A DNA stretch of 64,000 nt from Streptococcus hyointestinalis. GTDB lineage: Bacteria; Bacillota; Bacilli; Lactobacillales; Streptococcaceae. The position numbers and the translations under genes are program-made. Shown one piece after another: positions 37,270-47,525 of the stretch. Every line of letters starts with the position of its first letter. Position 1 is the first letter of the stretch. Location: the NCBI RefSeq assembly GCF_011039275.1, contig NZ_JAAKGB010000001.1, positions 1,922,001 through 1,986,000 of the forward strand, given 5' to 3'. Below the pieces are notes generated by a model, which worked only from the letters and a program-made list of their open reading frames with translations, ran no database searches and was not told where the DNA came from.

Positions 37270-38472
37270 TTAGTCATCCAGTTCAGGGGGATTGACTTGG
37301 CTGTTGACCTGTGTTGGTAATCCCCAGAGTTTGATAAAGCCTACAGCTGCTTCTTGGTCAAAGCTATCTGCTGCTGTGTAAGTGGCTAGATTTTCATCGT
37401 AGAGGGAATTGTCTGATTGACGAGCAACCACTACAGCTGAGCCTTTGTAGAGTTTGACCTTAGCCGTACCATTGACCACCTTTTGCGTTTCTTTGATGTA
37501 GGCAATAATCGCCTTGGTCGCTGGGCTAAACCAGAGAGCGTTGTAGATGAGATTTGAGAGCTCGTTTTCTAAAATAGGCTTGAAGTGAGACACCTCACGC
37601 ACCAGCGTAATATCCTCAATCTCCTTGTGAGCAGCCAGCAAAGTCACAGCACCAGGGCACTCGTAAATCTCACGTGATTTGATACCGACAAGACGGTTTT
37701 CAACGTGGTCAATACGTCCCACACCGTGCTTTCCTGCTTGGGCATTGAGTGCTTGGATGAGGTCTGCTAGCTTCATCTCCTTGCCATCTAGCGCAACAGG
37801 CACACCCTCTTTAAAGGTGATGTCCACATACTCTGGGGTATCAGGAGCGTCCTCTGCTGCATTTGTAATACCAAAGGCATCCTCAGGCGCTTGATTCCAC
37901 GGATTTTCGAGGATACCACATTCATTGGCACGTCCCCAGAGGTTTTGGTCAACAGAGTATGGATTGTCAAGATCCGCTGGAACAGGCACACCGTTTTCCT
38001 TGGCATAGGTGATTTCCTCTTCACGTGACCATTTCCACTCACGCACAGGAGCGATGACTTTTAGGCTTGGGTCAAGCGCAGCGATTGCCACCTCAAAACG
38101 CACTTGGTCGTTTCCCTTACCCGTACAGCCGTGGGCAATGGTTGTGGCACCAGTCTTATGGGCAATCTCAACCAACTTTTTAGAGATAATAGGACGGCTA
38201 AGCGCAGAAACGAGTGGGTACTTTTGCTCATACATGGCATGGGCTTGCAGAGCAGGAAGAACGTAGTTTTCAGCAAACTCGTCCTTAACGTCAAGGACAT
38301 AAGATTCAAGCGCACCCACCTTTAGCGCCTTGTCATGAATGAAATCCAAATCCTTGCCCTCACCAACGTCCATGCAGACCGCTATCACATCATAATCTTT
38401 TTTGAGCCAAGTAATGGCAACAGAGGTATCCAGTCCACCGGAATAGGCTAAAATTACTTTTTCTTTTGTCAT
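37270..38472 (-). CDS. argG: argininosuccinate synthase
   Basis: 400 residues from ATG 38470-38472; the longer frame has no ribosome site. PP-loop [15 protein letters not shown] at the start, [14 protein letters not shown] and the argininosuccinate-binding APVREWKW. Joins citrulline and aspartate with ATP. First gene of argGH, behind a consensus promoter. Confidence 0.96.
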   Translation of the reverse strand: MTKEKVILAYSGGLDTSVAITWLKKDYDVIAVCMDVGEGKDLDFIHDKALKVGALESYVLDVKDEFAENYVLPALQAHAMYEQKYPLVSALSRPIISKKLVEIAHKTGATTIAHGCTGKGNDQVRFEVAIAALDPSLKVIAPVREWKWSREEEITYAKENGVPVPADLDNPYSVDQNLWGRANECGILENPWNQAPEDAFGITNAAEDAPDTPEYVDITFKEGVPVALDGKEMKLADLIQALNAQAGKHGVGRIDHVENRLVGIKSREIYECPGAVTLLAAHKEIEDITLVREVSHFKPILENELSNLIYNALWFSPATKAIIAYIKETQKVVNGTAKVKLYKGSAVVVARQSDNSLYDENLATYTAADSFDQEAAVGFIKLWGLPTQVNSQVNPPELDD

Positions 38473-38526
38473 CGCAGGTTCTCTTTTCTTTATAAATATT
38501 ACCACCATTTACGGTTTGTACGCATA

Positions 38527-38555
38527 ATTATACGACTACTTATTCTCCCTGTCAA
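38527..38555 (-). promoter_or_regulatory. argGH promoter
   Basis: TTGACA (38550-38555), 17-base spacer, TATAAT (38527-38532), a full consensus. AT-rich half-sites such as AATTATGCG and ATTCGTATA around it could bind ArgR, but none fits an ARG box well. Confidence 0.85.
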
Positions 38556-38607
38556 GACTTTTTTGCAAAAAAATGCGATTATTTTAAAAATATTCGTATA
38601 TACAAAA

Positions 38608-38637
38608 AATCTGATAACCCCAAAAGGTTATCAGATT
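38608..38637 (-). terminator. terminator after gltX
   Basis: AATCTGATAACC/GGTTATCAGATT (38608-38619 with 38626-38637) followed by T-run on the minus strand. Confidence 0.88.
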
Positions 38638-38641
38638 GTGA

Positions 38642-40105
38642 TTAGCTAATCAATTCAAGCACGTTTGAGAGGTGTTGGATAGACTTCTCACGTCCAAGCA
38701 GATAGATGGTATCTGGCAGTTCTGGTCCGTGCATTTCGCCTGAGACGGCAACACGAATTGGCATAAAGAGGTTTTTGCCTTTAATACCTGTTTCTTTTTG
38801 GACTGCCTTGATTTGTGGGAAGATATTGTCCACCACAAAGTCCTCATCAGAGAGATTTTCCAGTTTTTCCTTGAAGGCAGCAAGCACTGTCGGCACGGTT
38901 TCCCCTTTTAGCACCTCGATAGCATCTTTGCTCAAGACTGGGTAGTCGGAGAAGAAGAGGTCTGTCAATGGCACAATCTCGTCAGCTGACTTCATTTGAG
39001 GTTGGTAGAGTTTGACCAATTTCTCTGCTTTTTCCTTGTCCTCTAAGCGTCCAGCTTCTGCTAAGAATGGCTCACAAAGAGCAAAAATCGTCTCAAAGTC
39101 CGCATGCTTGATGTAGTCATTGCTCATCCAGTCCAATTTTTTCTGGTCAAAAGCTGCTGGTGACTTGCTGAGGCGTTTTTCATCAAAGAGCTTGATGAGC
39201 TCTTCACGAGAGAAAATCTCGTCCTCACCACCTGGATTCCAACCAAGAAGAGCGATGAAGTTAAAGACGGCTTCTGGCAGATAGCCTTTCTTGCGGTAGT
39301 CCTCGATGAATTGCAGCGTGTTGGTGTCACGTTTTGAAAGTTTTTTACCTGTTTCAGAGTTGATGATAAGGGTCATGTGCCCAAACTCTGGCGCTTCCCA
39401 GCCTAGTGCTTCATAGACCATGAGCTGTTTTGGAGTGTTTGCGATGTGGTCGTCTCCACGGATAACGTGAGAAATTTCCATGAGGTGGTCGTCCACAACC
39501 ACGGCAAAGTTATAAGTTGGATAGCCGTCACGCTTTTGGATAACCCAGTCGCCACCGATATTGCCACCTTCAAACTCGATGTCGCCTTTGACCATGTCGT
39601 TCCACTTGTAGATACCCGCTTCATTGACCGCTAAACGCACCGTTGGGGTAATGCCAGCTGCCTCACGCTCAGCGATATAGGCTGCCTTTTCGTCCTCGCT
39701 CATGCCGAGGTATTCGTTGATGTAGCGAGGTGTCTCACCTGCTGCCTCTTGACGTTCACGCTCCGCAGCCAACTCTTCCTCAGTCACATAAGACTTGTAG
39801 GCTTTGCCTTCTGCCAAAAGCTGGTCGATGTAGCCTTGGTAAAGCTCTAAGCGCTCAGACTGACGATACTTGTCATGCGTTTCTGGGCTTTCATCCCAGT
39901 CAATCCCTAGCCAACGCAAGTTTTCAAGCTGTGAACGCTCCCCGTCCTCCACATGACGCTTGCGGTCTGTATCTTCGATACGAATGACAAAAGTACCACC
40001 ATAATGACGGGCATAGAGATAGTTAAACAGTGCCGTACGGGCATTTCCGATATGTAGTAGTCCTGTTGGACTTGGTGCGTAACGCACACGAATTTGCTTA
40101 GACAT
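38642..40105 (-). CDS. gltX: glutamyl-tRNA synthetase
   Basis: 487 residues. Class I motifs: [21 protein letters not shown] (HIGH type) and KLSKRD (KMSKS type). Charges tRNA-Glu, and in streptococci also tRNA-Gln before transamidation. Single-gene unit between terminators. Confidence 0.96.
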   Translation of the reverse strand: MSKQIRVRYAPSPTGLLHIGNARTALFNYLYARHYGGTFVIRIEDTDRKRHVEDGERSQLENLRWLGIDWDESPETHDKYRQSERLELYQGYIDQLLAEGKAYKSYVTEEELAAERERQEAAGETPRYINEYLGMSEDEKAAYIAEREAAGITPTVRLAVNEAGIYKWNDMVKGDIEFEGGNIGGDWVIQKRDGYPTYNFAVVVDDHLMEISHVIRGDDHIANTPKQLMVYEALGWEAPEFGHMTLIINSETGKKLSKRDTNTLQFIEDYRKKGYLPEAVFNFIALLGWNPGGEDEIFSREELIKLFDEKRLSKSPAAFDQKKLDWMSNDYIKHADFETIFALCEPFLAEAGRLEDKEKAEKLVKLYQPQMKSADEIVPLTDLFFSDYPVLSKDAIEVLKGETVPTVLAAFKEKLENLSDEDFVVDNIFPQIKAVQKETGIKGKNLFMPIRVAVSGEMHGPELPDTIYLLGREKSIQHLSNVLELIS

Positions 40106-40149
40106 AGCATTCTCCTATACAATTTTCAATCGTTCCTATTATAGCACAA

Positions 40150-40185
40150 AAATAAGGCAGGGACAAAATTCCCTAGACCTTATTT
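40150..40185 (-). terminator. terminator after the AIM24-family gene
   Basis: AAATAAGG/CCTTATTT (40150-40157 with 40178-40185) plus inner GGGA/TCCC, with T-rich sequence on either side. Confidence 0.7.
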
Positions 40186-40221
40186 GTTTTTTCTTGGGTT
40201 TACCAAAAATCAGAGCAGCAA

Positions 40222-40920
40222 TTAGCCATCTGACAGAGGTAAAAAGCTCTCTAGGCTGTGGGCAAAGGTTTCGAGATTAAGGCTCTGTACATAAACCTCA
40301 CCTGTGCCACGGAAGGTATTGACCACACCTTCGCCTGTTCCGATGGATTGGACAAAGCCATTTTCCAAGTGAATGTTGTAGTCAAGCTCGGTGCTCCATG
40401 CGACAACATGGGCATTGTCAATCGTCATCTCATCACCCTGAAGCTCGATTTTTTTGATAGAGCCAAAGGCGTTAGCTAGAAGCGTGCCGACGCCTTCAGT
40501 TGTCATGACAAAGAAGCCACCTTGTCCGCCAAAAAGCGCACGCCCAACAGACTGACGCTCCATGCGGTATTGAGCAGAGCCGTCCAAAGCTAGAAAGGCA
40601 CCATCGTTGAGGCGGTATTGCTTACTACCTAGCTCAAGAGCTACAACTTGACCAGGTGTATTTGGTGCTAGGGCGAGCTTGCCATTGTCAGCGTTAGACA
40701 CGGCTTGGGTAATCAACATGGACTCGCCTGAAGTCATCGAGCGTCCAATGGCTCCCATGAGCTTACCTAGACCGCTCCCACGACCGTTGAGCTTGGTGTT
40801 TAGGCTGACGCTAGGCGTGTGGTAAACCATACTACCACGCTGGATATAAACATGCTCACCACGCTCAAGCGTCACCTCAACTAGCGGAAATTGCATACTA
40901 CTGTCAATTGAAAAAGCCAT
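40222..40920 (-). CDS. AIM24/TIGR00266-family protein
   Basis: 232 residues, all-beta, Gly-rich. Features of the family: GSMVYHTPSVSL, a Gly-rich turn GSGLGKLMGAIGRSMTSGES, GGQGGFFVMTTEGVGTLL and FRGTGEVYVQSL. No signal or membrane helix. Related proteins are widespread but have no settled biochemical role; do not read the mitochondrial name as a function here. Confidence 0.85.
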   Translation of the reverse strand: MAFSIDSSMQFPLVEVTLERGEHVYIQRGSMVYHTPSVSLNTKLNGRGSGLGKLMGAIGRSMTSGESMLITQAVSNADNGKLALAPNTPGQVVALELGSKQYRLNDGAFLALDGSAQYRMERQSVGRALFGGQGGFFVMTTEGVGTLLANAFGSIKKIELQGDEMTIDNAHVVAWSTELDYNIHLENGFVQSIGTGEGVVNTFRGTGEVYVQSLNLETFAHSLESFLPLSDG

Positions 40921-41013
40921 TTCTTATTCTCCTTTTTTGTATCGCTGTTTTGATACAATTATAGCATTTAGCAAAGAAGTTTGCAAGCCTTTTCAAGGAT
41001 AATCGCTGCTTTA

Positions 41014-41511
41014 TTAAGCTTTGACCTCACTCATACGCCCTGTGTCAACGTCATAGACTGCTCCAGAAATCTCGACATCGTCTGGAATGAGCGGAGATTG
41101 TCGCAAGAGCGCCATGTCCTCACGCACACTCTCCTCCACATCTGTAAAGGGCAGAAAGTCCTTGTCATGCACATCAACGCCCAAATCACGCTCAAGCTGT
41201 TGTGTAAAGGCAGCATTTTCAAAAGTCTGGGCTCCGCAGTCGGTGTGGTGAATAACGATAATCTCACGAGTACCTAGCTGCTGCTGCGAGATAACTAGCG
41301 AGCGAATCATATCATCTGTCACACGCCCACCAGCATTACGCAGGATATGCGCATCCCCAAGCGCCAAGCCTAAGGCTTGCGCCACGTGTAACCTCGAGTC
41401 CATGCAGGTCACAATCGCCACACGGGTCTTTGGGTGAATAGGCAAGTGCGCTGTCCCATGCAGGTCAACGTAAGCCTGATTGGCTTTCATAAATTGCTCA
41501 AAATATGACAT
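41014..41511 (-). CDS. beta-class carbonic anhydrase
   Basis: 165 residues. Zinc ligands in the family pattern: CMDSRL (Cys, with Asp-Arg pair) near residue 36 and HHTDCG (His, Cys) near residue 90; NAGGRV between them. Interconverts CO2 and bicarbonate, needed by streptococci for growth in air. Nine bases after radA. Confidence 0.93.
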   Translation of the reverse strand: MSYFEQFMKANQAYVDLHGTAHLPIHPKTRVAIVTCMDSRLHVAQALGLALGDAHILRNAGGRVTDDMIRSLVISQQQLGTREIIVIHHTDCGAQTFENAAFTQQLERDLGVDVHDKDFLPFTDVEESVREDMALLRQSPLIPDDVEISGAVYDVDTGRMSEVKA

Positions 41512-41520
41512 AACTTCTCC

Positions 41521-42885
41521 TTAATGTGCAAACACTTTCTTTAAAACATCACTCACGGTTGAAACGCCGATAACCTCAATGCCGTCTGGCAAAGAAAGCC
41601 CAGCGAGGGCATTTTTAGGGGCGTAGATTTTTTTGAAGCCTAGTTTTGCCGCTTCGTTGATACGTTGTTCGATACGATTGACCCGTCTAATCTCACCGGT
41701 CAAGCCAATCTCGCCGATAAAGGCGTCCTGCGGATTGGTGGGCTGTTCTTTGTAGCTGGAGGTGATAGCGACAGCAACGGCAAGGTCAATGGCTGGCTCA
41801 TCCAGCTTGACACCGCCCGCTGACTTGAGGTAGGCGTCTTGATTTTGTAATAATAGTCCGCAACGCTTTTCTAAAACCGCCATGATAAGGCTGACTCGGT
41901 TAAAGTCAAGCCCTGTCGTTGTCCGCTTGGCATTGCCAAAGACGCTAGGCGTTACTAGCGCCTGCACCTCAGCTAGGATAGGACGTGTCCCCTCCATGGT
42001 CACGACAATAGCAGAGCCTGTCGCCCCATCCAAGCGCTCCTCTAGGAAAACTTCGCTAGGATTGGTCACCTCAACCAAGCCAGCTGACTGCATCTCAAAG
42101 ATACCGATTTCGTTGGTAGAGCCAAAACGGTTTTTCACCGCTCGTAAAATCCTAAAGGTGTGATGGCGCTCGCCCTCAAAGTAGAGCACCGTGTCCACCA
42201 TGTGCTCTAGCATCCGTGGTCCTGCCAAAGTCCCTTCCTTGGTCACATGCCCCACGATAAAGGTGGCGATATTGTTGCTCTTAGCCAGCTGCATGAGCTC
42301 TGCTGTCACCTCACGCACTTGACTGACCGACCCTTGGACACTAGAAATCTCTGGGCTCATAATGGTCTGAATGGAGTCAATAATCAGAAAATCAGGCTGC
42401 AATTTCTCTATCTCCGCTCGTATGCTCTGCATATTGGTCTCAGCATAGAGATAAAACGCATTGTCAATATCGCCAAGGCGCTCGCTACGCAGCTTAATCT
42501 GCTCAGCAGACTCCTCACCCGACACATAAAGTACCGTTCCCTTATTTGCCAGCTGAGTAGAGACCTGCAGGAGCAGCGTCGACTTCCCGATCCCAGGGTC
42601 TCCTCCAATGAGAACAAGACTGCCTGGAACAACGCCACCACCTAGGACACGGTTAAACTCCTCCATGTCGGTCTGTGTGCGATTGACGTTGATGGAGCTA
42701 ACTTCGCTCAGCTTGACAGGACGAGTCTTCTCACCAGTTAGGCTGACTCTGGCATTTTTAACCTCGGTGACGTCCACTTCCTCCACAAAAGAGGTCCAAG
42801 ACGAGCAACTGGGACAACGCCCTAGATATTTTGAAGAATGGTAACCACATTCTTGACAAACAAATGTCTTTTTCGTTTTAGCGAT
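41521..42885 (-). CDS. radA: DNA repair and recombination protein RadA, ATC start
   Basis: The frame must begin upstream of the first ATG: codons from 42885 read [19 protein letters not shown] and RCPSCSSW, the four-Cys zinc finger of RadA. Aligning with the usual MAK start puts an ATC at 42883-42885 in place of ATG, six bases after GGGAGG. No ATG, GTG or TTG lies between the ribosome site and this point in frame. Product 454 residues: Walker [17 protein letters not shown] motif, Lon-like C-terminal domain. RadA is a hexameric branch-migration helicase used in transformation and repair. The shorter frame starting MEEVD (42786) would lack the finger. Confidence 0.85.
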   Translation of the reverse strand: MAKTKKTFVCQECGYHSSKYLGRCPSCSSWTSFVEEVDVTEVKNARVSLTGEKTRPVKLSEVSSINVNRTQTDMEEFNRVLGGGVVPGSLVLIGGDPGIGKSTLLLQVSTQLANKGTVLYVSGEESAEQIKLRSERLGDIDNAFYLYAETNMQSIRAEIEKLQPDFLIIDSIQTIMSPEISSVQGSVSQVREVTAELMQLAKSNNIATFIVGHVTKEGTLAGPRMLEHMVDTVLYFEGERHHTFRILRAVKNRFGSTNEIGIFEMQSAGLVEVTNPSEVFLEERLDGATGSAIVVTMEGTRPILAEVQALVTPSVFGNAKRTTTGLDFNRVSLIMAVLEKRCGLLLQNQDAYLKSAGGVKLDEPAIDLAVAVAITSSYKEQPTNPQDAFIGEIGLTGEIRRVNRIEQRINEAAKLGFKKIYAPKNALAGLSLPDGIEVIGVSTVSDVLKKVFAH

Positions 42886-42899
42886 GATAAACCTCCCAC

Positions 42900-43433
42900 T
42901 TATAAATCTACTGTTATCGTCTCACCATAGGCTATTTCTTTCTGAGAGACAAATTGGCGCATGAGCATGCTGTGTGTCACGATAATAACCGTGTCATAGC
43001 CACGGTACTTTTCCGAGGCGGCTAAAAAACGTTGTTTAACCTGTTCTGCCGTTTCATACCGATGAGACGGATTTTCTGGTAACTTGCCATCATTTTCCCA
43101 AAAAGTCTGATAAGCTTTCGCAACCGCTTCTCCTGTATAATTTAAATTATCTAAGTCAGGTCGCCACTCATGAAAGAAAGGCTCAACTAAAAGCGCAAGA
43201 CCAGTCTCACAGGCGATATAGGTTGCCGTCTCAAGCGCTCGCGTTATCGAGGATGAGATGATGACGTCAGCCGATTGAAAGCTTTCTTTTTTAGCAAGCT
43301 TTCGTGCCAAATAGCGACCATGTTCGCTCAAAGGTGCCAAATCACGTCCAAAACCACTATAGTTTTCAGGATGCTCACATCCATCTAACATGGAATAGTC
43401 TGGCTCAGAATGGCGAACAAAAATGACTCTCAT
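42900..43433 (-). CDS. histidine phosphatase superfamily protein
   Basis: 177 residues. Catalytic RHSEPD at residues 7-12 (RHG type), second Arg-Ala region [11 protein letters not shown] and the late His in [10 protein letters not shown]. Belongs to the phosphoglycerate-mutase-like phosphatases; substrate unknown. Lies between dut and radA, and its stop is 15 bases before the radA ATC. Confidence 0.85.
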   Translation of the reverse strand: MRVIFVRHSEPDYSMLDGCEHPENYSGFGRDLAPLSEHGRYLARKLAKKESFQSADVIISSSITRALETATYIACETGLALLVEPFFHEWRPDLDNLNYTGEAVAKAYQTFWENDGKLPENPSHRYETAEQVKQRFLAASEKYRGYDTVIIVTHSMLMRQFVSQKEIAYGETITVDL

Positions 43434-43464
43434 AAAAATCTCCTAGTCCATTCGCAAAGGTCAC

Positions 43465-43908
43465 TTAGTTTCCTGTACTTCCAAAACCACCTGTACGCAC
43501 CCCTGTTGCCTCGTCGCCGTCAGCAACCAAGAAAGGTGCAAAGACACCTTGGACAATGCGCTCACCCACTTCAAGCGTGACGGGCTGGTCGGTGATATTT
43601 TGCATTTGAGCAAAGATATGCCCTTCATTTGCGGGATTGCCATAGTAATCCCCATCAATGACACCTACCGAGTTAATCAGAACCAAGCCTTTTTTTCTCG
43701 GATTTGACGAACGGTCGTAGAGATAGAGCACCTCACCAGCCTGCATATAAGCCTTGACGCCTGTTGGCACAAGGACAATCTCACCTGGCTCAATCACCAC
43801 ACGCTCAGCCACTTTCAAATCATAACCAGCCGCATGCGCTGTTTCACGCTTTGGCAGCAAAGTCTCGTCAGTATAGCTTGACACCAACTCAAAACCACGG
43901 ATTTTCAT
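43465..43908 (-). CDS. dut: dUTP diphosphatase
   Basis: 147 residues from the second of two adjacent ATG codons. Trimeric dUTPase motifs: HAAGYDLKVAE, DRSSNPRKKGLVLINSVGVIDGDYYGN (family motifs 2 and 3) and the Gly-rich C-terminus RTGGFGSTG. Degrades dUTP. First gene of dut-phosphatase-radA-carbonic anhydrase, divergent from gpsA. Confidence 0.94.
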   Translation of the reverse strand: MKIRGFELVSSYTDETLLPKRETAHAAGYDLKVAERVVIEPGEIVLVPTGVKAYMQAGEVLYLYDRSSNPRKKGLVLINSVGVIDGDYYGNPANEGHIFAQMQNITDQPVTLEVGERIVQGVFAPFLVADGDEATGVRTGGFGSTGN

Positions 43909-44015
43909 CACATTTTTCCTCCAAGATATTATTTCTTTATTATAATCTATTCGTTTACGAAAAGCAAAATTCTAAGATATTATCGGCTCAAGTCAGACAA
44001 GCGACTTGTGACTAT

Positions 44016-44023
44016 GGTATAAT
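44016..44023 (+). promoter_or_regulatory. gpsA extended -10 promoter
   Basis: TGG-TATAAT reading: TATAAT at 44018-44023 with TGG-type extension directly before. No clear -35. It is 44 bases before gpsA. Confidence 0.6.
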
Positions 44024-44067
44024 GAACAAGATACTAGACTAAATTTAGCAAAGGAAAGAGGAAGAAA

Positions 44068-45084
44068 ATGGCTAAGCAAACTGTTGCAGTCCTAGGACCA
44101 GGGTCTTGGGGAACTGCTCTAGCTCAAGTCCTAAACGACAACGGACACGACGTGCGTCTTTGGGGCAATATTCCAGAACAAATCGACGAAATCAATAACC
44201 AACACACCAATACCCGCTACTTTAAAGACGTTGTCCTCTCAAGCGACATCAAGGCTTATACCGATTTAAAGGCTGCGCTTGACGGCGTGGACGCTGTTTT
44301 ATTTGTCGTTCCGACAAAAGTGACACGCCTTGTCGCAAAACAAGTAGCTGAAGTCCTTGACCACAAAGTCACGGTCATGCACGCCTCAAAAGGCTTAGAG
44401 CCTGGCACACATGAGCGCTTGTCTACTATCCTTGAAGAGGAAATTCCTGAGGACTTGCGTAGTGAGATTGTCGTGGTCTCAGGACCAAGCCACGCTGAGG
44501 AAACCATTGTGCGTGACATCACTCTCATCACAGCTGCGTCAAAAGATACCGAAGCTGCCAAGTACGCTCAAAAGCTCTTTAGCAACAACTACTTCCGCCT
44601 CTACACCAATACAGACGTTATCGGAGTCGAGACAGCTGGGGCGCTCAAAAACATCATCGCTGTTGGTGCTGGTGCGCTTCACGGTCTTGGCTACGGTGAC
44701 AATGCCAAAGCTGCCATCATCACACGTGGACTGGCTGAAATCACCCGCCTCGGTGTCAAGCTAGGGGCTGACCCATTGACTTATAGCGGACTGTCTGGTG
44801 TTGGTGACTTGATTGTCACAGGGACATCTGTTCACTCCCGCAATTGGCGTGCTGGGGACGCTCTTGGACGTGGTGAAAAGCTAGAGGACGTTGAGAAAAA
44901 TATGGGCATGGTCATCGAGGGTATCTCAACGACCAAGGTTGCCTATGAGCTGGCTCAAGACCTCGATGTTTACATGCCAATCACGACAGCTATCTACCGT
45001 GGTATCTACAAAGGTGCTGACATTCGTGAGAGTATCCTTAGCATGATGACCAATGAACTTCGCGCTGAAAACGAATGGCGATAG
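44068..45084 (+). CDS. gpsA: glycerol-3-phosphate dehydrogenase (NAD(P)+)
   Basis: 338 residues. Dinucleotide fold [15 protein letters not shown] at the start, [14 protein letters not shown] and [17 protein letters not shown] near the catalytic Lys. Makes sn-glycerol 3-phosphate for phospholipids and teichoic acids. Followed by galU, the usual streptococcal pair. Confidence 0.96.
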   Translation: MAKQTVAVLGPGSWGTALAQVLNDNGHDVRLWGNIPEQIDEINNQHTNTRYFKDVVLSSDIKAYTDLKAALDGVDAVLFVVPTKVTRLVAKQVAEVLDHKVTVMHASKGLEPGTHERLSTILEEEIPEDLRSEIVVVSGPSHAEETIVRDITLITAASKDTEAAKYAQKLFSNNYFRLYTNTDVIGVETAGALKNIIAVGAGALHGLGYGDNAKAAIITRGLAEITRLGVKLGADPLTYSGLSGVGDLIVTGTSVHSRNWRAGDALGRGEKLEDVEKNMGMVIEGISTTKVAYELAQDLDVYMPITTAIYRGIYKGADIRESILSMMTNELRAENEWR

Positions 45085-45151
45085 GTCTAGCCTTTTGCTT
45101 TCCAATATGATAAAATGTAGTAAATACGCTTACATATAGAAGGGAAAAGTT

Positions 45152-46063
45152 ATGACTAAAGTAAGAAAAGCAGTTATCCCAGCGGCAGGACTTGGGACAC
45201 GTTTCTTGCCAGCTACCAAGGCACTCGCTAAAGAAATGTTGCCTATCGTTGACAAACCAACCATCCAATTCATCGTTGAAGAAGCTCTAAAATCTGGTAT
45301 CGAGGATATCCTTGTCGTTACAGGGAAGTCAAAACGCTCTATCGAGGACCATTTTGACTCAAACTTTGAGTTGGAATACAACCTCAAAGAAAAGGGCAAA
45401 CACGACCTCTTAAAACTGGTTGATGAAACAACAGGGATTCGTTTGCATTTCATCCGTCAGAGTCACCCACGTGGACTTGGCGACGCTGTTTTACAAGCCA
45501 AAGCCTTTGTGGGCAATGAACCGTTTGTTGTTATGCTTGGTGATGACCTCATGGATATTACCAATCCAAAGGCAACGCCGCTCACCAAACAGCTCATCAA
45601 TGACTATGAGAAAACGCATGCTTCAACCATCGCTGTCATGGAAGTCCCTCATGAGGATGTGTCTAGCTACGGCGTGATTGCACCTCAAGGTGAAGGCGAG
45701 CACGGGCTTTACAGTGTGGAAACCTTCGTTGAAAAGCCTGCACCAGAAGACGCACCTAGTGACCTTGCCATTATCGGACGCTATCTCTTGACACCTGAGA
45801 TTTTTGCTATCCTTGAGACTCAAGAGCCAGGCGCAGGCAATGAAATCCAGCTGACAGACGCTATTGACACGCTCAATAAAACACAACGTGTCTTTGCCCG
45901 TCAGTTCACAGGTGACCGCTATGATGTGGGCGATAAGTTTGGTTTCTTAAAGACAACCATTGACTATGCCCTACAGCACCCACAAGTCAAAAATGAGATG
46001 AAAGACTATCTCATCACTCTTGGTAAAGAGCTGGAACAAGCTGAACCAAAAAGCAAAGACTAA
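45152..46063 (+). CDS. galU: UTP-glucose-1-phosphate uridylyltransferase
   Basis: 303 residues. Nucleotidyltransferase signature [21 protein letters not shown] at the start and VMLGDDLMD. Makes UDP-glucose for polysaccharides and glycolipids. GGGAAAAG before the ATG. A -10-like TATGATAAAAT precedes it by about 35 bases, so it may have its own promoter besides gpsA readthrough. Confidence 0.96.
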   Translation: MTKVRKAVIPAAGLGTRFLPATKALAKEMLPIVDKPTIQFIVEEALKSGIEDILVVTGKSKRSIEDHFDSNFELEYNLKEKGKHDLLKLVDETTGIRLHFIRQSHPRGLGDAVLQAKAFVGNEPFVVMLGDDLMDITNPKATPLTKQLINDYEKTHASTIAVMEVPHEDVSSYGVIAPQGEGEHGLYSVETFVEKPAPEDAPSDLAIIGRYLLTPEIFAILETQEPGAGNEIQLTDAIDTLNKTQRVFARQFTGDRYDVGDKFGFLKTTIDYALQHPQVKNEMKDYLITLGKELEQAEPKSKD

Positions 46064-46104
46064 AAATTAAAAGAAGAGAACGCTGTTCTCTTCTTTTTTT
46101 AATT
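46064..46104. terminator. strong bidirectional terminator between galU and rhomboid gene
   Basis: AAGAAGAGAAC/GTTCTCTTCTT (46071-46081 with 46085-46095), extended by AAATTAA/TTAATTT and T-runs at both sides. Confidence 0.9.
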
Positions 46105-46772
46105 TAAGCTAAAGCAAGAAAAACCAAAATCACTACAATCAGCACATAAAGACCAGCGGCTAAGGCTCGGTATTTTCGGCTAAAAAGATGTGGCTCAAAG
46201 AGTGTTGGCAAGGAAACAGCCATCAAGGCACCGCCAAGAAGCCCACCAAGGTGTCCAGCGAGACTAATCCCCGGTGTAAAGAGATTAAAAATCAAGTTAA
46301 TAGCAATCAAGGCTTGATAAGAACGCCCCAGTTGCTTGAGCTGGACATTATGACCATAGTAGCCAACCAAAATCACCGCTGCAAAGAGACCAAAGATAGA
46401 AGTTGACGCTCCAGCAGCCACGACATTTGGTGTAAAAAACAAGGTCACAGCATTTCCCATGATACCTGACAAGACGTAAAGGAGCAAGAATCGGCGTGAG
46501 CCCCAAATGGTCTCAGCCATCTGCCCTAAAAAGTAAACAGTCAGCATATTGATGAGAAAATGCTCCCAGCCAAAGTGGACAAAGATAGGCGTAACCAAGC
46601 GCCAGAGCTGAATGGGACTTGCCTTGACCAACTCACCGTACATAGCCCCAAACTGGATACCTGCTATACTGGTCTCCGCATAGCTGCCATAAGTCAGCTG
46701 CATAGCAAGAAAAATAAGCGTCGTCAGTACCAAGATAAGCATGGTAACAGGGTATTTTTTGAACTCTCTCAT
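46104..46772 (-). CDS. rhomboid family intramembrane serine protease
   Basis: 222 residues with about six to seven helices. Catalytic serine in GASTSIFGLF and histidine in SLAGHLGGLLGG; N-terminal loop with WRLVTPIFVHFGWEHFLINM, the family signature. Cuts membrane-spanning substrates; substrates unknown here. It overlaps the 5-FCL gene by four bases. Confidence 0.92.
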   Translation of the reverse strand: MREFKKYPVTMLILVLTTLIFLAMQLTYGSYAETSIAGIQFGAMYGELVKASPIQLWRLVTPIFVHFGWEHFLINMLTVYFLGQMAETIWGSRRFLLLYVLSGIMGNAVTLFFTPNVVAAGASTSIFGLFAAVILVGYYGHNVQLKQLGRSYQALIAINLIFNLFTPGISLAGHLGGLLGGALMAVSLPTLFEPHLFSRKYRALAAGLYVLIVVILVFLALA

Positions 46773-47296
46773 CGCACAAAAACCTCTCTCACAGCCACAT
46801 CATGACTTTCCTCCTCAAAACTATAGCGCTGAAAATCATAAATCGTACTCACTGTAGCTCCCGAAAAATCAGCCAAATAACGGTCATAATAACCGGCACC
46901 ATAGCCAACACGAAAGCCTTTGTCATTAAAGGCGACCCCTGGCACATGGATGAGGTCAATCTTATCCTTAGGAAAAGCGAGCTCGCTTTTTGGCTCTAAA
47001 AGCCCAAAGGTTGTTCTCATCAGCTCTTCTTTTTTGTACTCACCAAAAATCATGCGTCCTTTGGAATAGGTCTTTGGAATCAGCACCGTCTTACCATCTA
47101 AAATCGCCTGCTCAATCAAAGGCAACGTCGCAAACTCATGCCCAAAAGCCATATAAGTAGCAATGACCTGAGCGTCCTTGTAAGCAGGATTCTTTAGCAC
47201 ATCCAAAAGCAGCTGTTTATCACGCTGCTCTTTTAGCTGCCTATCCTGCTCTGCCATTTTGGCAATTATCATTTTTCGTATCTCTTTTTTTTCCAT
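46769..47296 (-). CDS. 5-formyltetrahydrofolate cyclo-ligase
   Basis: 175 residues. ATP/folate-binding signature GFRVGYGAGYYDRYL and PGVAFNDKG upstream of it. Converts 5-formyl-THF to 5,10-methenyl-THF. Coupled to the rhomboid gene, a pairing seen widely in streptococci. Confidence 0.92.
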   Translation of the reverse strand: MEKKEIRKMIIAKMAEQDRQLKEQRDKQLLLDVLKNPAYKDAQVIATYMAFGHEFATLPLIEQAILDGKTVLIPKTYSKGRMIFGEYKKEELMRTTFGLLEPKSELAFPKDKIDLIHVPGVAFNDKGFRVGYGAGYYDRYLADFSGATVSTIYDFQRYSFEEESHDVAVREVFVR

Positions 47297-47342
47297 AGTC
47301 CTATCATATCAAAAAATAGCTTTTTATGCTTTTATTAAGGTT

Positions 47343-47375
47343 TTTAAGAAATCTTTAAGCTTACTCACATATAAT
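47343..47375 (+). promoter_or_regulatory. CiaR direct repeat and promoter of the small RNA gene
   Basis: TTTAAG-AAATC-TTTAAG (47343-47359) is an exact match to the CiaR site TTTAAG-N5-TTTAAG. TATAAT follows at 47370-47375, ten bases later, in place of a -35, as in promoters activated by CiaR. Confidence 0.88.
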
Positions 47376-47381
47376 TAAAAC

Positions 47382-47521
47382 ATCCTAATTAAAGCGGTTG
47401 TACAACCGTTTTGGAGAATACTCTCTCCTAAATTATTTTCCTTTTTCATAATCCTAGCTTTTGTCAGATTGTTAGGATAAATCTCCTAAAAAGGCGCCCC
47501 TCCCAAGGCGCCTTTTCCTTT
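47382..47521 (+). ncRNA. CiaR-dependent small RNA (csRNA type)
   Basis: About 140 bases on the plus strand from the CiaR-type promoter to a strong terminator. Stem 1 CGGTTG/CAACCG (47395-47400 with 47403-47408); stem 2 GGAGA/TCTCC (47413-47417 with 47424-47428); an unpaired pyrimidine-rich stretch with TTTTCCTTTTTCAT (47436-47449), complementary to a purine-rich ribosome site plus AUG; a loose ATCCTA/TAGGAT stem; then the terminator AAAAGGCGCC/GGCGCCTTTT. csRNAs of streptococci are regulated by CiaRH and pair with ribosome sites of mRNAs such as the competence pheromone gene. No peptide is encoded. It lies between the 5-FCL and dapL genes. Confidence 0.85.
47488..47521. terminator. shared terminator of the small RNA and dapL
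   Basis: AAAAGGCGCC/GGCGCCTTTT (47489-47498 with 47507-47516), A-run before and T-run after; bidirectional. Confidence 0.9.
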
Positions 47522-47525
47522 TTGT

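Noticed and set aside
41521..42786. A shortened RadA lacking its N-terminus
   Set aside because: The zinc finger continues in frame upstream without a stop to a ribosome site; the gene is complete but uses ATC.
47395..47408. The CGGTTGTACAACCG palindrome as a stand-alone operator
   Set aside because: It lies downstream of a CiaR promoter and is better explained as the first stem of the small RNA.
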